A DNA stretch of 64,000 nt from Erigeron canadensis. Taxonomy: Eukaryota > Streptophyta > Magnoliopsida > Asterales > Asteraceae. The position numbers and the translations under genes were made by a program. Location of the stretch: NCBI RefSeq assembly GCF_010389155.1, contig NC_057762.1, forward strand, positions 33,788,055-33,852,054, in the 5' to 3' direction. The notes beneath the pieces are model-generated. The model was not told where the DNA came from, did no database searches, and saw nothing but the letters and a program-made list of their open reading frames with translations. This document shows positions 49,934 to 62,419 of the stretch, piece by piece (positions within the stretch are counted from its first letter, which is position 1; each line of letters opens with the position of its first letter).

Positions 49934-52298
49934 CTACTTTGCCTTGCCACAACGCAATGCGTTTTGAGGTATGTCATATTCAGTGAAGAGACTCTTCTCG
50001 TTATTCCACACTCGAGCATACAACTGCTGTCCCAAGTACTGCCTAGGCCAGTTTGCTGACCTCAAATTCCACATTCCCTTGTTGTCCAGTGATGCCAATA
50101 TCGCACTCCAAGATTTTGGGTAAACCTGCAAAAAATCCAACAACAAAGTCATCAGATTCTGATTTTTTTTTGTTCACTTTTGTGACAAGTTATCCTTGCA
50201 TAAATGTCAAAAAAAGGCTACATTTTTCAACCAAGGAAAAAAGGATGGCTGAAATAACAAAGGAATGTATCCAGAAAGCCTCGTTTACCTGGACTGTGTA
50301 TCGTGAAGTAGCATCGTTCAGATTGTAGAATCTTTTTCTCAGTGTCGAATTCCATGTCCCACCACCAAAACTACAGTATAACAATAATGATAATAAGTAT
50401 CTCAGTTCTACCTGAATCGAGCAAAATATGGATTTCTTATATCCTTTCTCATTTACTACAAGACTAATTAAGAAGAAGAGAAGAAATGTTACCCGACACT
50501 CCAAAAATCATGACCATCAAGATGCCATGTCTGAAGAGAGTTTTCGTTGTTTTGGAAGATGATTTCAACAAAGTCATGAAGAGCAAAGCCCATTACAGAT
50601 GGGGCAATAACTGCAGGGCCAGCAGGAGGTGCAGGTTTGATCGAGTCTAGTTTATAGACTCCAGGAATGTTAAAATAATCAGCAAGCTTCAATGGGGTGG
50701 CTGGGTTGATGTGTGACACCTTATTCACTGCATACCTAAGCTTTCCACCAATTGTAGATTTTGAATTTGCTAGCACAACCGTTCTAGTTATTGGAATCGT
50801 TCCATAGTGAAATGAACCTTGAGGGTTAGGCCTTGCTGCATTTGCTGTCAAGTTCCATCTACAAACGCAAAGGAAATGTGACTATGGCTTTTCTAGCTGG
50901 AAAAATTTAAACGCACGATTAGATTAGGAAAAAAAAAAAAAAGTTTACCTGATTGTCCTGGCCTGTTTCATCGACCAGTGAACCTGATAAGTAGGTGCAA
51001 TAGGCAATGGCAAAGAAGCTTTGGCAGTGGATCCAGCATATTTAAGGATTCCAGTAGCTGTTAGAACTGATTTTGTAAATCTAGTTGAAGCGACGATAAA
51101 ATATTCCTTTGCAGGAGAATGCAGGGTAACCAACAAAGAAGCAGACTGGCCCGGATGAAGATCAAGTGATTCATAGGATTCATGTAAGGTATGTGCTCCT
51201 TCTAATTCAACCATCACCATTGTATGGCCTTGGATCCTAAAGTTAATCGAACTTACCAACGCCATATTTGACACCCTAAACAAGTACCTTTGACCTAATT
51301 AAAATCCAACAAAACATAGTCAGTCAACATTTGAGTTTAGGAAGCATATATGTTTCAATCGTAAGGTGATCAATACCTGATCGGCCAGTGAAAGACGTGG
51401 CACGAGGACTTCCATTGATAAGGAGACCATTTGGCTTGGGAAGAGATTTTCCAGAGTCAAGTATAGCTCTTAATGCCTACAGAAAAGAGCAAAACTTATA
51501 TAGAGAAGTTTAAAAGAGGCTGAAAAAAAGAAAAAGTGATCAGATAAAGGTCAATGCAAACCTTGTGATCAGATTTCCACCAGTCACTAACAAGTACGGT
51601 GAACTCTGCGACAGGTTTAAGGTATGGGATGAAAATAACAGGCCTAGCTTGGATATTAAGGGCCCCAAAACCACCGACGGCTCTCTGCATTCCGATAGAA
51701 GGGAAGTAGGAGAAGGTACCGATTTGATCTTTGACTTGCATATGATAAGTCCATTGGGTTCCAGGTGGGATGGGACAGTTAGTCCCCAACACTCCGTCTT
51801 GCCATGACGTCTTTCTCTGTTGAACTCCATTCCTGTATTAGCTCACAAAGTTAATTAACGTGTCTCTAGTACTTACTGCGGTAAAATGATACTACAACAG
51901 AAATGAAAAACGGCTCATATTAAACGTACGCACCATGTAATGAGGAAAGGCTCGTCCAGCTTGTTGACGACATTCACAATAACATTGTCATTAGTTTCAC
52001 ATTCGATAGTCGGGCCAGGAAACATCCCATTGATAAGTATGCCCTGCCATTGTCAATAATATTAGTTTCACATTCAAAATTGTATATAATAATGTTAAAA
52101 AAATATATATATTATATATATAGTGAAAATAAATGAACAAAGTACCCGTTGTGGGACGCCAAGTGGAGATATCTGTCCATAAGTAACCACCCAATTGAAA
52201 TTTCGATAAGGGTCTTCAGCATTACTTAGACACACGAAAGCCAATAATAACAATCCGAGATAAAAGGGCAGGAACTTATTATAATTGGCTCGTGTCAT
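49934..52298 (-). CDS. SKU5-similar (SKS) multicopper-oxidase-like protein, copy A
   Basis: Eight exons on the minus strand: 52298-52146, 52043-51934, 51832-51562, 51476-51377, 51294-50949, 50858-50493, 50370-50289 and 50125-49934. They total 1620 nt, or 539 residues. All introns are GT/AG and the frame is kept. A signal peptide (residues 1-27, ending LSNA) precedes EDPYRNFNWVVTYG, then three cupredoxin-type domains. SKS proteins derive from ascorbate oxidase but lack most copper ligands. Here the conserved HxHGHDFW position reads WHLDGHDFW (438-446) and the usual C-terminal HCH motif is absent (SLDNKGMWNLRS). There is no hydrophobic GPI tail (it ends RCGKAK), so it should be secreted to the cell wall, like the pollen type. 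It is tandem with copy B, 5.5 kb away, same strand. Confidence 0.92.
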
Positions 52299-52430
52299 GA
52301 TATGTACTTACGGAAAAGCAGAGAGAAACTCTGCGAAAAAGAACCGAAAGATGAAGAGTGGAAACAGCTAGTAGCTGTTAGTAGTAGTGGAAGAAGAAGG
52401 GTGAATTTGAAAAGCAGAGTTGAATGGAGA

Positions 52431-52440
52431 ATTTATAAAG
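52431..52440 (-). promoter_or_regulatory. TATA box of SKS copy A
   Basis: Minus-strand CTTTATAAAT, 134-143 bases upstream of the start codon. Confidence 0.5.
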
Positions 52441-52559
52441 AAGAGAATGCCTTCGTAAAGATGCTGAATGAGAAACAAGTGATCCCCAGTAGTAGTAGTA
52501 GTAAAGAAACGAGGATCGAGTACGGCGCACTTCATGCTTGCTTGCTGCTAGCGACCTAC

Positions 52560-55480
52560 TGATCGACTATTAATTATGCACCATCATCATCATGATTAAT
52601 TATTTAAACTGCTAACTGATAGGAGTATATAATATAATAGTAAGTAATATTAGATATGATATGACGCAGTGTATGTATGTACGTAAGGGAATTGAAATTT
52701 GTCGGTGAATTCAAGGGGGCCTAAAATGTCGCAGTAGAGAACGGATCAGTCATTTAAGTGTTTTCAAGGGTTTAATTGGGGTTTAAGCAAATCCCATGTT
52801 TGATCCATCTCCCTCCCGCGCTGATAACCATATTTGGGGGAGCTTTCTATGGATCGGGTCGGATTTTTGTGTTTCCCCATATACCATTAAACCACCCCCA
52901 AACTTACTACTACTAAAGTGTCTTTGTTTGTTTGTTTAGTTAATACTGGTTGGTTTCATACTCCGCAACTAATTGGAAAACCTGCAATTAATAAAGGGTA
53001 ATTTGTGGTACGATTTTAGCTTATTGGAAAAATGAAAATTACAAAAGAAAAAGTTACTTGTTCATTTCAAGTTAATTTTCAGAATTTTGGTGACTTAACA
53101 TGTTTTTATCAATTTATGTGTATGAGGTTTTTCCACAATAAACATGAAAATTTGTCCCTTGATCGATCTTTTGATTTCCCGACTAGGTCTACATAAACAT
53201 GTTAAATGTTGTATCAAAAATATTGTTCCTTAATCGTTTGTATGCTTCGTGGCCTCGTGGGTGGTCAGTATCAGTCCTAGTTCGCTTTGTATATTGGTCT
53301 AGGGTTGCAGTTCGTTATGGTTGGTTGTGTGGTCGTGTAACGCGCGGAAGACAAACGACATCTATTAGTTTTTTAATTTTAATTGGACCTTGATGATTTA
53401 TAACGATTATGAGTCAGTAAAAATGAAATTTATATAATTATTATATTAATTTACAAGTTATTTATATATAAAAAGTTAACATTTATTTACTTAAAATAAT
53501 AATAACAATTATATATAAATAGATTTTTGTAGATAAATAAACATTTTATTTTATTAACTTTTGAAGGACTTATATCTTATTTACGATCTTGAATTTCAAG
53601 TAACTTTTAAAAATGTAATAGTAAAATGTTCTATAAGTCGTTATGAGTTGTATTTAAAATTACAACAAAAAAGAAACAGAATTTATATCCCTCGGTTTTT
53701 TCTTTTTCCTTTTTCCCTTTGCCACCACCACCACCACTATTCTTCCATGCCGCCGCCACCACCACCACCACCACCACGACACGTTAGAAACTGTCATTCG
53801 AAATGGGTTCTGCTATTAAAGGTATAAATAAATAGAAACTGACGGGTGTGATAGACCATAAAAGATGATCGATTGATCGGTGATATATAGGGTGATCTCT
53901 ACCTAACGGACTCCGCTCTAACCGCCATGACTTTAATTGACTGACCGACATATGATGGTTGTAGTAGTGGCGACGTCAGATGGTAATAGTGGCAATAGTG
54001 GCCAAATGGTGGTGGTGGTTGCAGGCTGGCAACGATTGGTGGGGAAGAGGGGATCGAAGATGATTAAAAGAAAATGTGTGACTGTGATTTATATTTTAGA
54101 TTTCCAAATTAATTATGATATTCTAATGAACCCTTACGTTATTTCCGAATGTAATTTGAAAAAAGGCAATAGACAGGATGCGGAACATGACCAGTGTAGC
54201 CACCAATGGTTTACAAGATGGTGCCACATTTGTAGTGGGACTTTTTTTTAGCACATCGAAAATATGTTGGTGCTTTCATTGAAAGTAAAATAAGCTACAA
54301 AGTACCAATAGATGCCATGGAATTAGATATGGGGTAATTTAATTAACCTAGGGATAGGGGTCGAACCAAATGCAAATTCTATTGCATCTCTATTATATTC
54401 TCCTGCATTTGTGGTGGTGACTACGTACTAACAAAGTGTCCATTTTTCATGGATCCTTAAACAATCATTAACTAATCTACCTATACGTACTATCACTTGA
54501 TTGACTCTTCTTTTGAAGTACTCAAACTTTATGAAGGCGAAAGATACTTTGTAAAATCAATTTTGGAGAGGACATTTCGCAACCATTTTCAAGTTAACCT
54601 TGTAGCAAGTATTGAGTAGTTTTCATGTTCAAGTTTTTATGTGTTAATTTTTTAGTGTAAAAATTATACCAAAAACGTACTCTAACGTCCATTTAGATTA
54701 CCTAGTTGTTAGATTTCATGTTTTCTTTTAAAAGATCTCATGTTTGGGACCTCCTCAAGTGAACATTTTTGGGTACGTAGTCAAAAAATGGTCAAACTAG
54801 GTCATTGAGATACCACAATTAGGCCACATACATCTAAGCATGGATATGTACTCTACTTATGTACATATTTATTTTAAGGTACGTAGCATCAATTGATAAT
54901 TAAGGTATTTAACTGATATTTGGTTGTCAAACTAAGGTTTTATTTTTTTTTTCTTTATTTGCTTTTTCCGCAATTTTGAAATTAAAGTACATTTTTATGC
55001 TATAAAAACAACTTTGATTTGTAATGAAACATAAGTAGAAACCTTATCTTTGTGTATACAAACATGCATGAGTGGAGTAGCTTAGATTAACACTTGAAAA
55101 AATATATAACAATTACTTGGAACAAGTATACGTATGCATAAATGTAATACATTCTCAAATATGTATGTCGCATATCCATTTTCAATGATAAATGCTAGTT
55201 TATGTGTTAGATATCATCTCATTCATTATGCATTTTGTAGCTTTCGTTGTTAATTTTTGCATGATCAAAATAAACCATTTTGTAACTTAAGAGAAGACAG
55301 ATATAGATGTGTCTAAAAGTCGGTCAAAAAAGACAAAGGGCTTCTTGAATCATATATTCATATGAGTCAGAAATGGAAATAAAAGTGAATCCCAAGAACA
55401 GATCAAAAGGAAAGCTTCACTTGGCAGTTTCAAAGAATTTATACCCGTAGCTAACATATGTGCATCTCCCATTCCCCAAC
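52560..55480. other. Spacer between the SKS genes, part 1
   Basis: Mostly unrecognised AT-rich DNA. 53722-53777 is a (CCA)n/(CCG) microsatellite. 53860-54060 resembles the GC-rich interior of the Helitron family (GGTGATCTCTACCTAACGG, TGGTGGTGGTTGC), but no ends were found. The ORF at 53937-54251 is composed of these GGT-rich repeats and is not called a gene. Confidence 0.45.
53722..53777. repeat. (CCA)n microsatellite
   Basis: Two runs of CCA/CCG units separated by TATTCTTCCATG. Confidence 0.85.
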
Positions 55481-55532
55481 TCACGTGACATTTAATCACT
55501 TTCACGTGACTGCCGACATAATATAAGCAACG
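55480..55532 (+). promoter_or_regulatory. Paired G-boxes with a TATA-like motif
   Basis: Two CACGTG cores (CTCACGTGACATTT at about 55481 and TTTCACGTGACTGC at about 55500) lie about 19 bases apart, followed by ATAATATAAGC (about 55518). G-box pairs this close to a TATA-like motif are typical of light- or ABA-responsive plant promoters. The coding-like fragment at 55841 lies about 310 bases downstream. Confidence 0.45.
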
Positions 55533-55840
55533 TTTTGTAGCTTCAAATTGTAATTTTTTCCTTTCATTTATTTGTTATTATAATTATAATGATGAAACCG
55601 ATATTAAATCATGAAGTGCTAACATATATAAAATTAGCGGGGCATACTCATTATATATGTTCATGTAAATTTTGGAAATACATATGTAATTGAAAATAGG
55701 TTTTGAATAATAATGTACTTTAGAATTGAATAATTGTGTTTGAAACATATATATGTAACTTTCGAGTTATATATATATGTTAGAAGTTGATACAAATTAT
55801 GACATAATTTTATAAATTTAACTTTATTTTTTTTTTATAG

Positions 55841-56169
55841 GAAAAATAGGGCTTGTTGGAATTGATCCGCGCGCTACTTGTTTCACCTTATACGCAACAG
55901 AAGAACATAAACTTTTAAACGGAATAAGTATTAGCTTGGTGATGGTTGGAGCAGCGAACTCGGATTCGGCAAGAATCTCAATCTTTAGTAGTACAAAGGG
56001 AGAATTGGCCAAAAAATTGGATAGGGGTCAAGTGTCGGGCGTCGACGACTTATCAAGTGCCCTTGAGCTGCAGGAAATAGTCTTTATTACATGCCTCACT
56101 ATTATTTATCGGTGGGGCAGTTTGGTGATAAGTAGACGACTTTGGGATGGTACAAATATAAAATATTAA
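55841..56169 (+). pseudogene. Coding-like gene fragment, unrecognised family
   Basis: After a polypyrimidine tract and AG (TTTTTTTTTTATAG) the plus strand opens as [20 protein letters not shown], then [40 protein letters not shown] and a tail that degenerates (RRLWDGTNIKY, stop at 56169). The first 60-70 residues look like genuine globular protein with an acceptor site in place, so this is probably an internal exon. No other exons were found upstream or downstream. It is most likely a truncated duplicate or captured exon. I do not recognise the family. Confidence 0.45.
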
Positions 56170-56843
56170 TATAAATGTAAAACGAATAAAACACTTTCAC
56201 GCATGAACAACATGCCTTTGAACAAGTGGTATATGATTGTTTGATTATAATTTAAGTGTTATATGAAATTTAGGGTTAAAAAAAAGGTTGAGATCTCTTC
56301 AAATTAGGGGTAAAGTTGAATGATCTCGCAATAGTCAAGAATTAAAAATGATAATTGAATTTTTACTTTTAATTTTAATTTAATGGTCAATAACTTTCCA
56401 ACTTACCCGCAAGTTACTTCTAAGTTGGAGCCGGAATTCCCAACCAAAAAACCCCACAAAACTAAAGGTTAACCATCCACTGACTAATTTTTGAAAATAA
56501 GCGGACATTTATATCAATACATAAGAATACATTACATTACTTTTTCCACCTCATAAGATATACAGTAACATGGAACAAAATGGAAATACGAACTATTTAG
56601 ATTATACTACTAAATGACCACAATGACTTTTACAGCAACATATCATTTACAAGGATACTAAACCTGAATGGTCCAAAAACTATGACGAGCAAGAGACTGC
56701 TAAACAAGGGCACGCTTGATAATCGCTTCACAAGGGTGGGAACAACAAAACCCGCCAATTGGGGTTACGTTTAGACTTTCAAACACCTATTGATGATATA
56801 AGAAATGCCTAAATTCCAAAGATTTATATAAAATTTACGAGAG

Positions 56844-57304
56844 AAAGGTACCTGCGCGTTACGGCGGTAATGGAGGTGATGACGGGGTGGTGATATAATG
56901 GCGGTGGCGGTGATGGGGTGATCTACCTGACAGGCTCCGCTAGACGTACGGGCTTCGCCCTCGGATTTAAATATTCGTCGAAAGTATATCGAATGTCCTC
57001 TCTAATGAAAAAACATGAAATTTTAAGAACACTCATATAGTTTTTAATTTTTTTTTATAATTTATCGATGTATGGTTTTTGAGATAAAGGATTTTGAATG
57101 AATTAGAGAAATAAAATGATTTATAAAGGAGAAAAAAAAATGAGTAGTTGAGATTTGAGGGGAAAAAATAGTATTAAATTTATTTTAGATAATAAAATAC
57201 ATTTTAGGTAAATAAATGTTGAAACTTAAAAATTTAAACATGAGCTGTTTGCTTTATAATATAACATATATATATATATATATATATAGATAATGTAGTA
57301 TAGA
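56844..57304 (-). mobile_element. Non-autonomous Helitron, copy g
   Basis: Minus strand: starts TCTATACTACATTATC after an A (57304), includes GTTATATTATAAAGC, the GTATATCGAAT module and a GC-rich block (CATCACCGCCACCGCC), and ends with CCGCCGTAACGCGCAGG before about 56844. The exact terminal CTRR is unclear. An internal (TA)n run at 57265-57288 has lengthened it to about 460 bp. It is the closest relative of copy a. Confidence 0.6.
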
Positions 57305-57824
57305 TATAGATACGTTGAGTTTGTGATAATCAGACTAAAAGTTTATATGTTAAGTTTATTAACTTTCCAGGTACTATACACAGTTTTAACATAAACCAAC
57401 TCAAGGTGACTTAATCTTAGAGCTAATTGAACAATTATTTTAGATTTCTAGATTTTAAAAGCCTTAAAATTATGGATGTCAAGTATGGAGTAAGGGTAAA
57501 ATATATCACTTATTACAACTTGCAAGTGACTTACATTTTTTCAGAAAGGTGATAAAGTGTTAAAAACCTCGGTTAATTTAAAAAATAGAGAATAAAAAAT
57601 GTGCATTCGATACAAATAAACATTTTGGTTTTGTAAAGAAAATAAAACATGTACGAATTAAATAATAGTGATAAATAAATATTGGGCACCAAGAAACAAG
57701 TTCTATGTTATGGAACATGAAACATACTGTGGTATACAAATACATAGATATATCATGACTAAGGCTATGTGTTTCCGTCGGGTCAAACCTTCATGACCTC
57801 CAGTGAAGACTACATACGTATGGC

Positions 57825-60800
57825 TTAAGAATGTCGTCCCACAGCTCTACCACAAAGAAGAGCATTTGAAGGTATGTCGTATTCATTCGCAAGACTTTGA
57901 ACAGGATTATAAACTTTGAGGTAAAACTGTTGACCAAGATACTGTCGTTCCCACATCGTAGACCTTAGGTTCCACATACCTTGGTTGTCCAAAGATACAT
58001 AAATCACACTCCACGAGTTTGGATAAACTTGCACTGTGTGTCTTGTAAGAGCATCAACCAAGTTGTAGCTCTTTCTGCTTGCTAGAGACCACTGCCCGGA
58101 TCCATATCTGCAATTGTTTCCATTACAAATTTTAGAACTTTTTCATATGGTTCTTGCATATTGAAAGAGCAACGGTATATGTGAAATAGTTTGGTAAGTC
58201 TAAAAACATATTTTTAGGCATGTTTGTAGACGTAACAAATTACACACATTTATCATTTTTCATATAAAGGATGTGTGTATAGAAAATTACCCGACAGGCC
58301 AGAAATCATATCCGTCAAGGTGCCATGACTGCACAGTGTTCTCGTTGTTTTGGAACACGATTTCAAGGAAGTCATGAAGTGAGGCTTGTATAACACCTGT
58401 AGCCAAAAGTGGGCCACCGCCATTCGGGGAGGCTTGAATGATATTTGTTGAATAAACACCGGGGATGTTAAAGTGATCTGCGAGCTTCAACGGGGTATCT
58501 GCATTAATGTAAGATACTCCATTCACAGTGTATCTTTTTTTTCCGTTAATTAAGCTTGCTTGGTTGCTCAACACAATGGTCCTCGTGGGTTTGATTGTTC
58601 CATAATGGAATGAGCCTTGTGGATTTGGTCGAGCTGCATTCGATGTCAAATTCCATCTGAAAAATTAAATTGAAAAAAAGAGAGCACTCAGATCAGAATC
58701 AATTGCACCACAAAAATTTCAATTCGATACTTTGTTTAAAGCATTTAGTTTGGTTATATACTTATATTATATGAGCTCATACAGAACAGGCTGGGCTGTG
58801 TTTTGGGCTTTTGACAAGCATAACCCAAACCTGAACCTTATAGCCTGATTGGCATAAGCCAGAGTTTCTAGAGCTTAGCAAGCCAAAAGTTGAGCCTGAG
58901 CCTATCATCTTTTCAACAAGTAGATGTGGGCAAAGCAAAACAGGTCCAGACCAACCAAACAAAATCACAGATGGGCCAAACGAAACTGGCAATTTTCAGC
59001 TCAGTTCTCATTTCTACATTATTTAGAAAGCATGTTTTCGAACTCAAACAATGATGTTTTAGTATATATTTTCACATTAAAACAAAACCAGGCATTTTTT
59101 CCAGTCACAGACTCACAGTACAGTGTATTTTGGTTCCTTTAATTTATTTTAGCATTCGGTTTCAGTCCAATTCCAACCTATATACACATCAAATTTAATC
59201 ACACGACTCGCGCTTTGGGCTAAAATGTACATAAGATGAACATAAATTTTTATACCTGTAGGTTCTAGCTTGTTGCATAGACCAGTGGACTTGGTAAGTT
59301 GGGCCAGCAGGGATCGGGCCTGAGACTGGTGTCTTGGAATTGGTGTAGTGTAATACTGAAACAGTTGTAAGAACTTTTCTAGTAAATCTTGTTGATGCAA
59401 CAATGTAGTAGTCTTTTGGAGCTTGGTCGAATGTAACAAGTACAGAAATCGATTGACCAACATGCACATCTAATGAATCGTATATGTTTTGAACCACATT
59501 TGACCCTTCAACCTCAACTAGTTTCATTTTGTGTCCCTGGATCCTAAAGTTGAAGGATGTCGATAAACCCACATTTGATATTCTGAACATGTAAGTTTTG
59601 CCTGAAATTATTGAAACAAAAGATCAAAGTTACTAAAGGTGACTTTCAAAGTCAAACAAAGAGGCTATCAATTTAGAGCCAAATCTGCAACAAAATCCAT
59701 CTTTCCAAATCTGAAGTCACAAATACATGTTCTTTCAATACATGGAAGGTTAAAAATGACCTTGATCTCCACTGAAGGTGCTACCGGTCTGTCCATTTAC
59801 AAGTATACCATCTGGGAAAGTTAGTGATCTCCCTGAATCAAGATATTGTTGCAACCCCTGAAATCATTAACAAATGTTTTTTTCAATAAGCATGCATCAG
59901 TTAATGATGAAGATCAATCAATTCATCACGAACATGACCCTCACCTTATGATTGGCCTTGTACCAGTCACCGATAAGTAAATTGAAATCACCAGCAGGAA
60001 TTGCATAGGGTACAGGGATACGAGGTCTGGCATATACATTGATAGCTCCAAAACCACCTACAGCTTTGTGCATTCCTGTTGATGGGAAGTATGTGTAGCC
60101 TCCAATTTGATCTTTTGGTTGAAACTTGTATGTGAAGTTGGAGTTTGGAGGAATTGGGCAGTTTGTGCCCAAAACTCCATCTTGCCAGGAATTCTTTCTT
60201 TGTTTAATCCCATTCCTAAAAATTCAACATTTATAACCGTCAGGTTATGTTTTGCATCAAACTTGGTCCAATTGATTCCATAGACAGAATTTATCTGTTT
60301 ATACTATTTTCCCTGCCTTTTAGTTCTTAACTTTGAGGACCACGTTCATATTTCGCATAGTAGTTTCTAATAACTCTTAACATAGATAAACATATCCGGT
60401 TTTACAAGTGGATTTTTGCTTAGTATTTTCATAGTAATCCTATGATAGAGTTCAAGACTCTTAACTACAAACATGTTGGCAAGATCTAAACGTTTCGCAT
60501 AGTATTTACAACATCTGAGTTTAGGCTATAAGTTTGGTTGACCTACATCATCTAAAATGATTATTTAGGTGCAAGTACATGTACATCTAAGTGAAAGATC
60601 ATGTAGTATTGTTACAAAAAACAATTAATCATTGGAATACATAAAAGTAATTTAGGCTAGTAATTTATTAAAACATCCCTAATGTAGAGGGTTGACATAT
60701 CTTAAAAAATTACTAATATACAACATGCACATAAACAAATAATATACTAAATGCAGTAGGTTGCTACAAAATATACTAACCATGTCAAGAGGAAAGGCTG

Positions 60801-61277
60801 GTCAAGTTTATTAAAAAGGTTTAAAATAATGTTGTCATTTGTCACAACATCAAGCCTAGGACCAGGAAACTGACCATTGATTAAGATCACCTGCCAAAAA
60901 AAGCCAAACATTTATTAACAAACAAATATATGTTTCATTAAACCAGAACCAACAAGGGAAATATGCAAAAGGTGGACTGGCGAACTATGAAGAGGCGGTA
61001 TGTAAACAGTCATACTTCTACCGAAGTAGAGAGACTGCTTCCATATAGATCTCCGGCAACAGTAGATAGTGGTAAACTATATGTATATGTATGTATGTGT
61101 ATTGAAACACAAAATGTATATAAAAGTCAAAACCTGTTGAGGGACACCAAGAGGAGAAGCAGTTCCATATGTAACAGTCCAAGTATAATACTTATAAGGA
61201 TCCTCTGCTTTGACATCAGAAAATCTCAATACACCCAGAATGAAAACCATTAAAAGGGGCAACATTTTCTTCCCCAT
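57825..61277 (-). CDS. SKU5-similar (SKS) multicopper-oxidase-like protein, copy B
   Basis: Seven exons on the minus strand: 61277-61134, 60890-60781, 60215-59945, 59857-59761, 59601-59256, 58656-58291 and 58107-57825. They total 1617 nt, or 538 residues. Exon lengths match copy A exactly except exon 1 and exon 4 (97 against 100), and intron 7 of copy A is missing, so THTVQVYPNSW is read through in one exon. The signal peptide is residues 1-24 (to DVKA), then EDPYKYYTWTVTYG. The copper-site remnant is WHLDGYDFW (434-442), the common SKS form; the C-terminal HCH motif is absent (SLDNQGMWNLRS). It ends NALLCGRAVGRHS with no GPI tail, as in pollen-expressed SKS relatives (Bp10/NTP303 type). A 5'-leader intron is also likely. 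Confidence 0.93.
58780..58995. repeat. Repeat-like insert in intron 5 of SKS copy B
   Basis: A GGCTGGGCT...AAGCCAAAAG...GGGCAAAGC-rich segment resembles hAT-like subterminal repeat DNA and accounts for much of the 599-base intron. Ends are not clear. Confidence 0.35.
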
Positions 61278-61300
61278 TTCACTTTAATCAACCAAGATAC

Positions 61301-61915
61301 CTGCAAAGATGCAAACTTTATTATGTTACTCTTTTTTTTTACAATGTGGGTATCATCATTCTTTGAAAACCTTGAAGAAAGAATTACCTTTAGAAAAGAA
61401 AAAAAAAATGTGAATAGTTATTCTTGAAACAGAACTCCAATATTTTTAAAAGATATACAATGTTAACAAAAGGTAAATGTGACTTCTAACAAACACAAAA
61501 AGCTTAAAACTTTGTTATTGAAATTTGTTTCTGCAATCTGGGTATCATCAATATTAACAAATCCTTAATAGGGAACTAAAATTTTTAAAATTTTAATGTA
61601 ACACAAAATGTAAACAAAACAGAGTATTTTATAGCATTTTTTTATAAAAAAGTAATAAAAATTATAAACCAACTAGCGAGTATTAAAAAAAAGTGTGTTT
61701 CACCATCTGGGTATGATAAACCTCAGTACATCTTGAAAAATAACCACATTCTTATAGCATACTCAGGATAATTTCAAAAGAAAATATGGATCAGATCGAT
61801 ATAAAACATGTATAAAAACAGGGTAGCTAATAGTAAAAACCTAAAAACCTAGTGTTGCTAGTAATACGTAATAATAATACTCTTAAGTATATAGAAGATA
61901 CATACCAGGGTGGAA
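61301..61915 (-). other. Probable 5'-leader intron of SKS copy B
   Basis: Minus-strand donor CCCTG|GTATGT (61915) and acceptor TTTGCAG|GT (61301) bound a 615-base intron lying between a TATA box and the start codon. It contains three diverged repeats around GCAATCTGGGTATCATCAA (about 61341, 61534, 61703 on the plus strand), spaced roughly 170-190 bases. Confidence 0.5.
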
Positions 61916-62030
61916 CCAGTAATATGCAAGAACAAATGTGAGAAGTATCACTATCAAATCTCTAATGGGGTGTCTAGATGATATAGATAGTAATGCACAT
62001 ATATTATAGTGTTAGTGTGACAAGTTGTAA

Positions 62031-62040
62031 GTATTTATAT
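62031..62040 (-). promoter_or_regulatory. TATA box of SKS copy B
   Basis: Minus-strand ATATAAATAC, about 115 bases before the leader-intron donor, placing the transcription start near 62005. Confidence 0.5.
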
Positions 62041-62419
62041 TTGTGGTTGTATCATGCAAGGGTTTACTTTAGTGGGGGAGGTTTTGGTGCAAATTGCAAA
62101 ATGAATAAGATTTAGGGTAAAAACCAAAAAGAAAAAGGAAAAAGGAAGAGCTGTCAACTTTCCATACTCGGCGGATTCCACGCGGTTCCGAGTAATCATT
62201 GATTTAGTTTTCATAATTAAACATGATCATTTTTGTCTCTCTGTACTCGAATACTTCTAAATCCTAATCATGATTAGAAGGGGATGTTTAAGATTGTTCT
62301 AATCTTGTTAATTATCGCCATCAATATTTTATGTATTTTCAATATGATGCCTATTGTTTTTGTAATTTAGCAATCTTAATCCTTTAGGTTTTTCTTACTA
62401 GCATTATCAACTTAAATGG

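Noticed and set aside
53937..54251. 104-codon ORF
   Set aside because: Its first half is a translation of GGTGGT-rich repeat DNA similar to Helitron interiors, and the rest has no domain.
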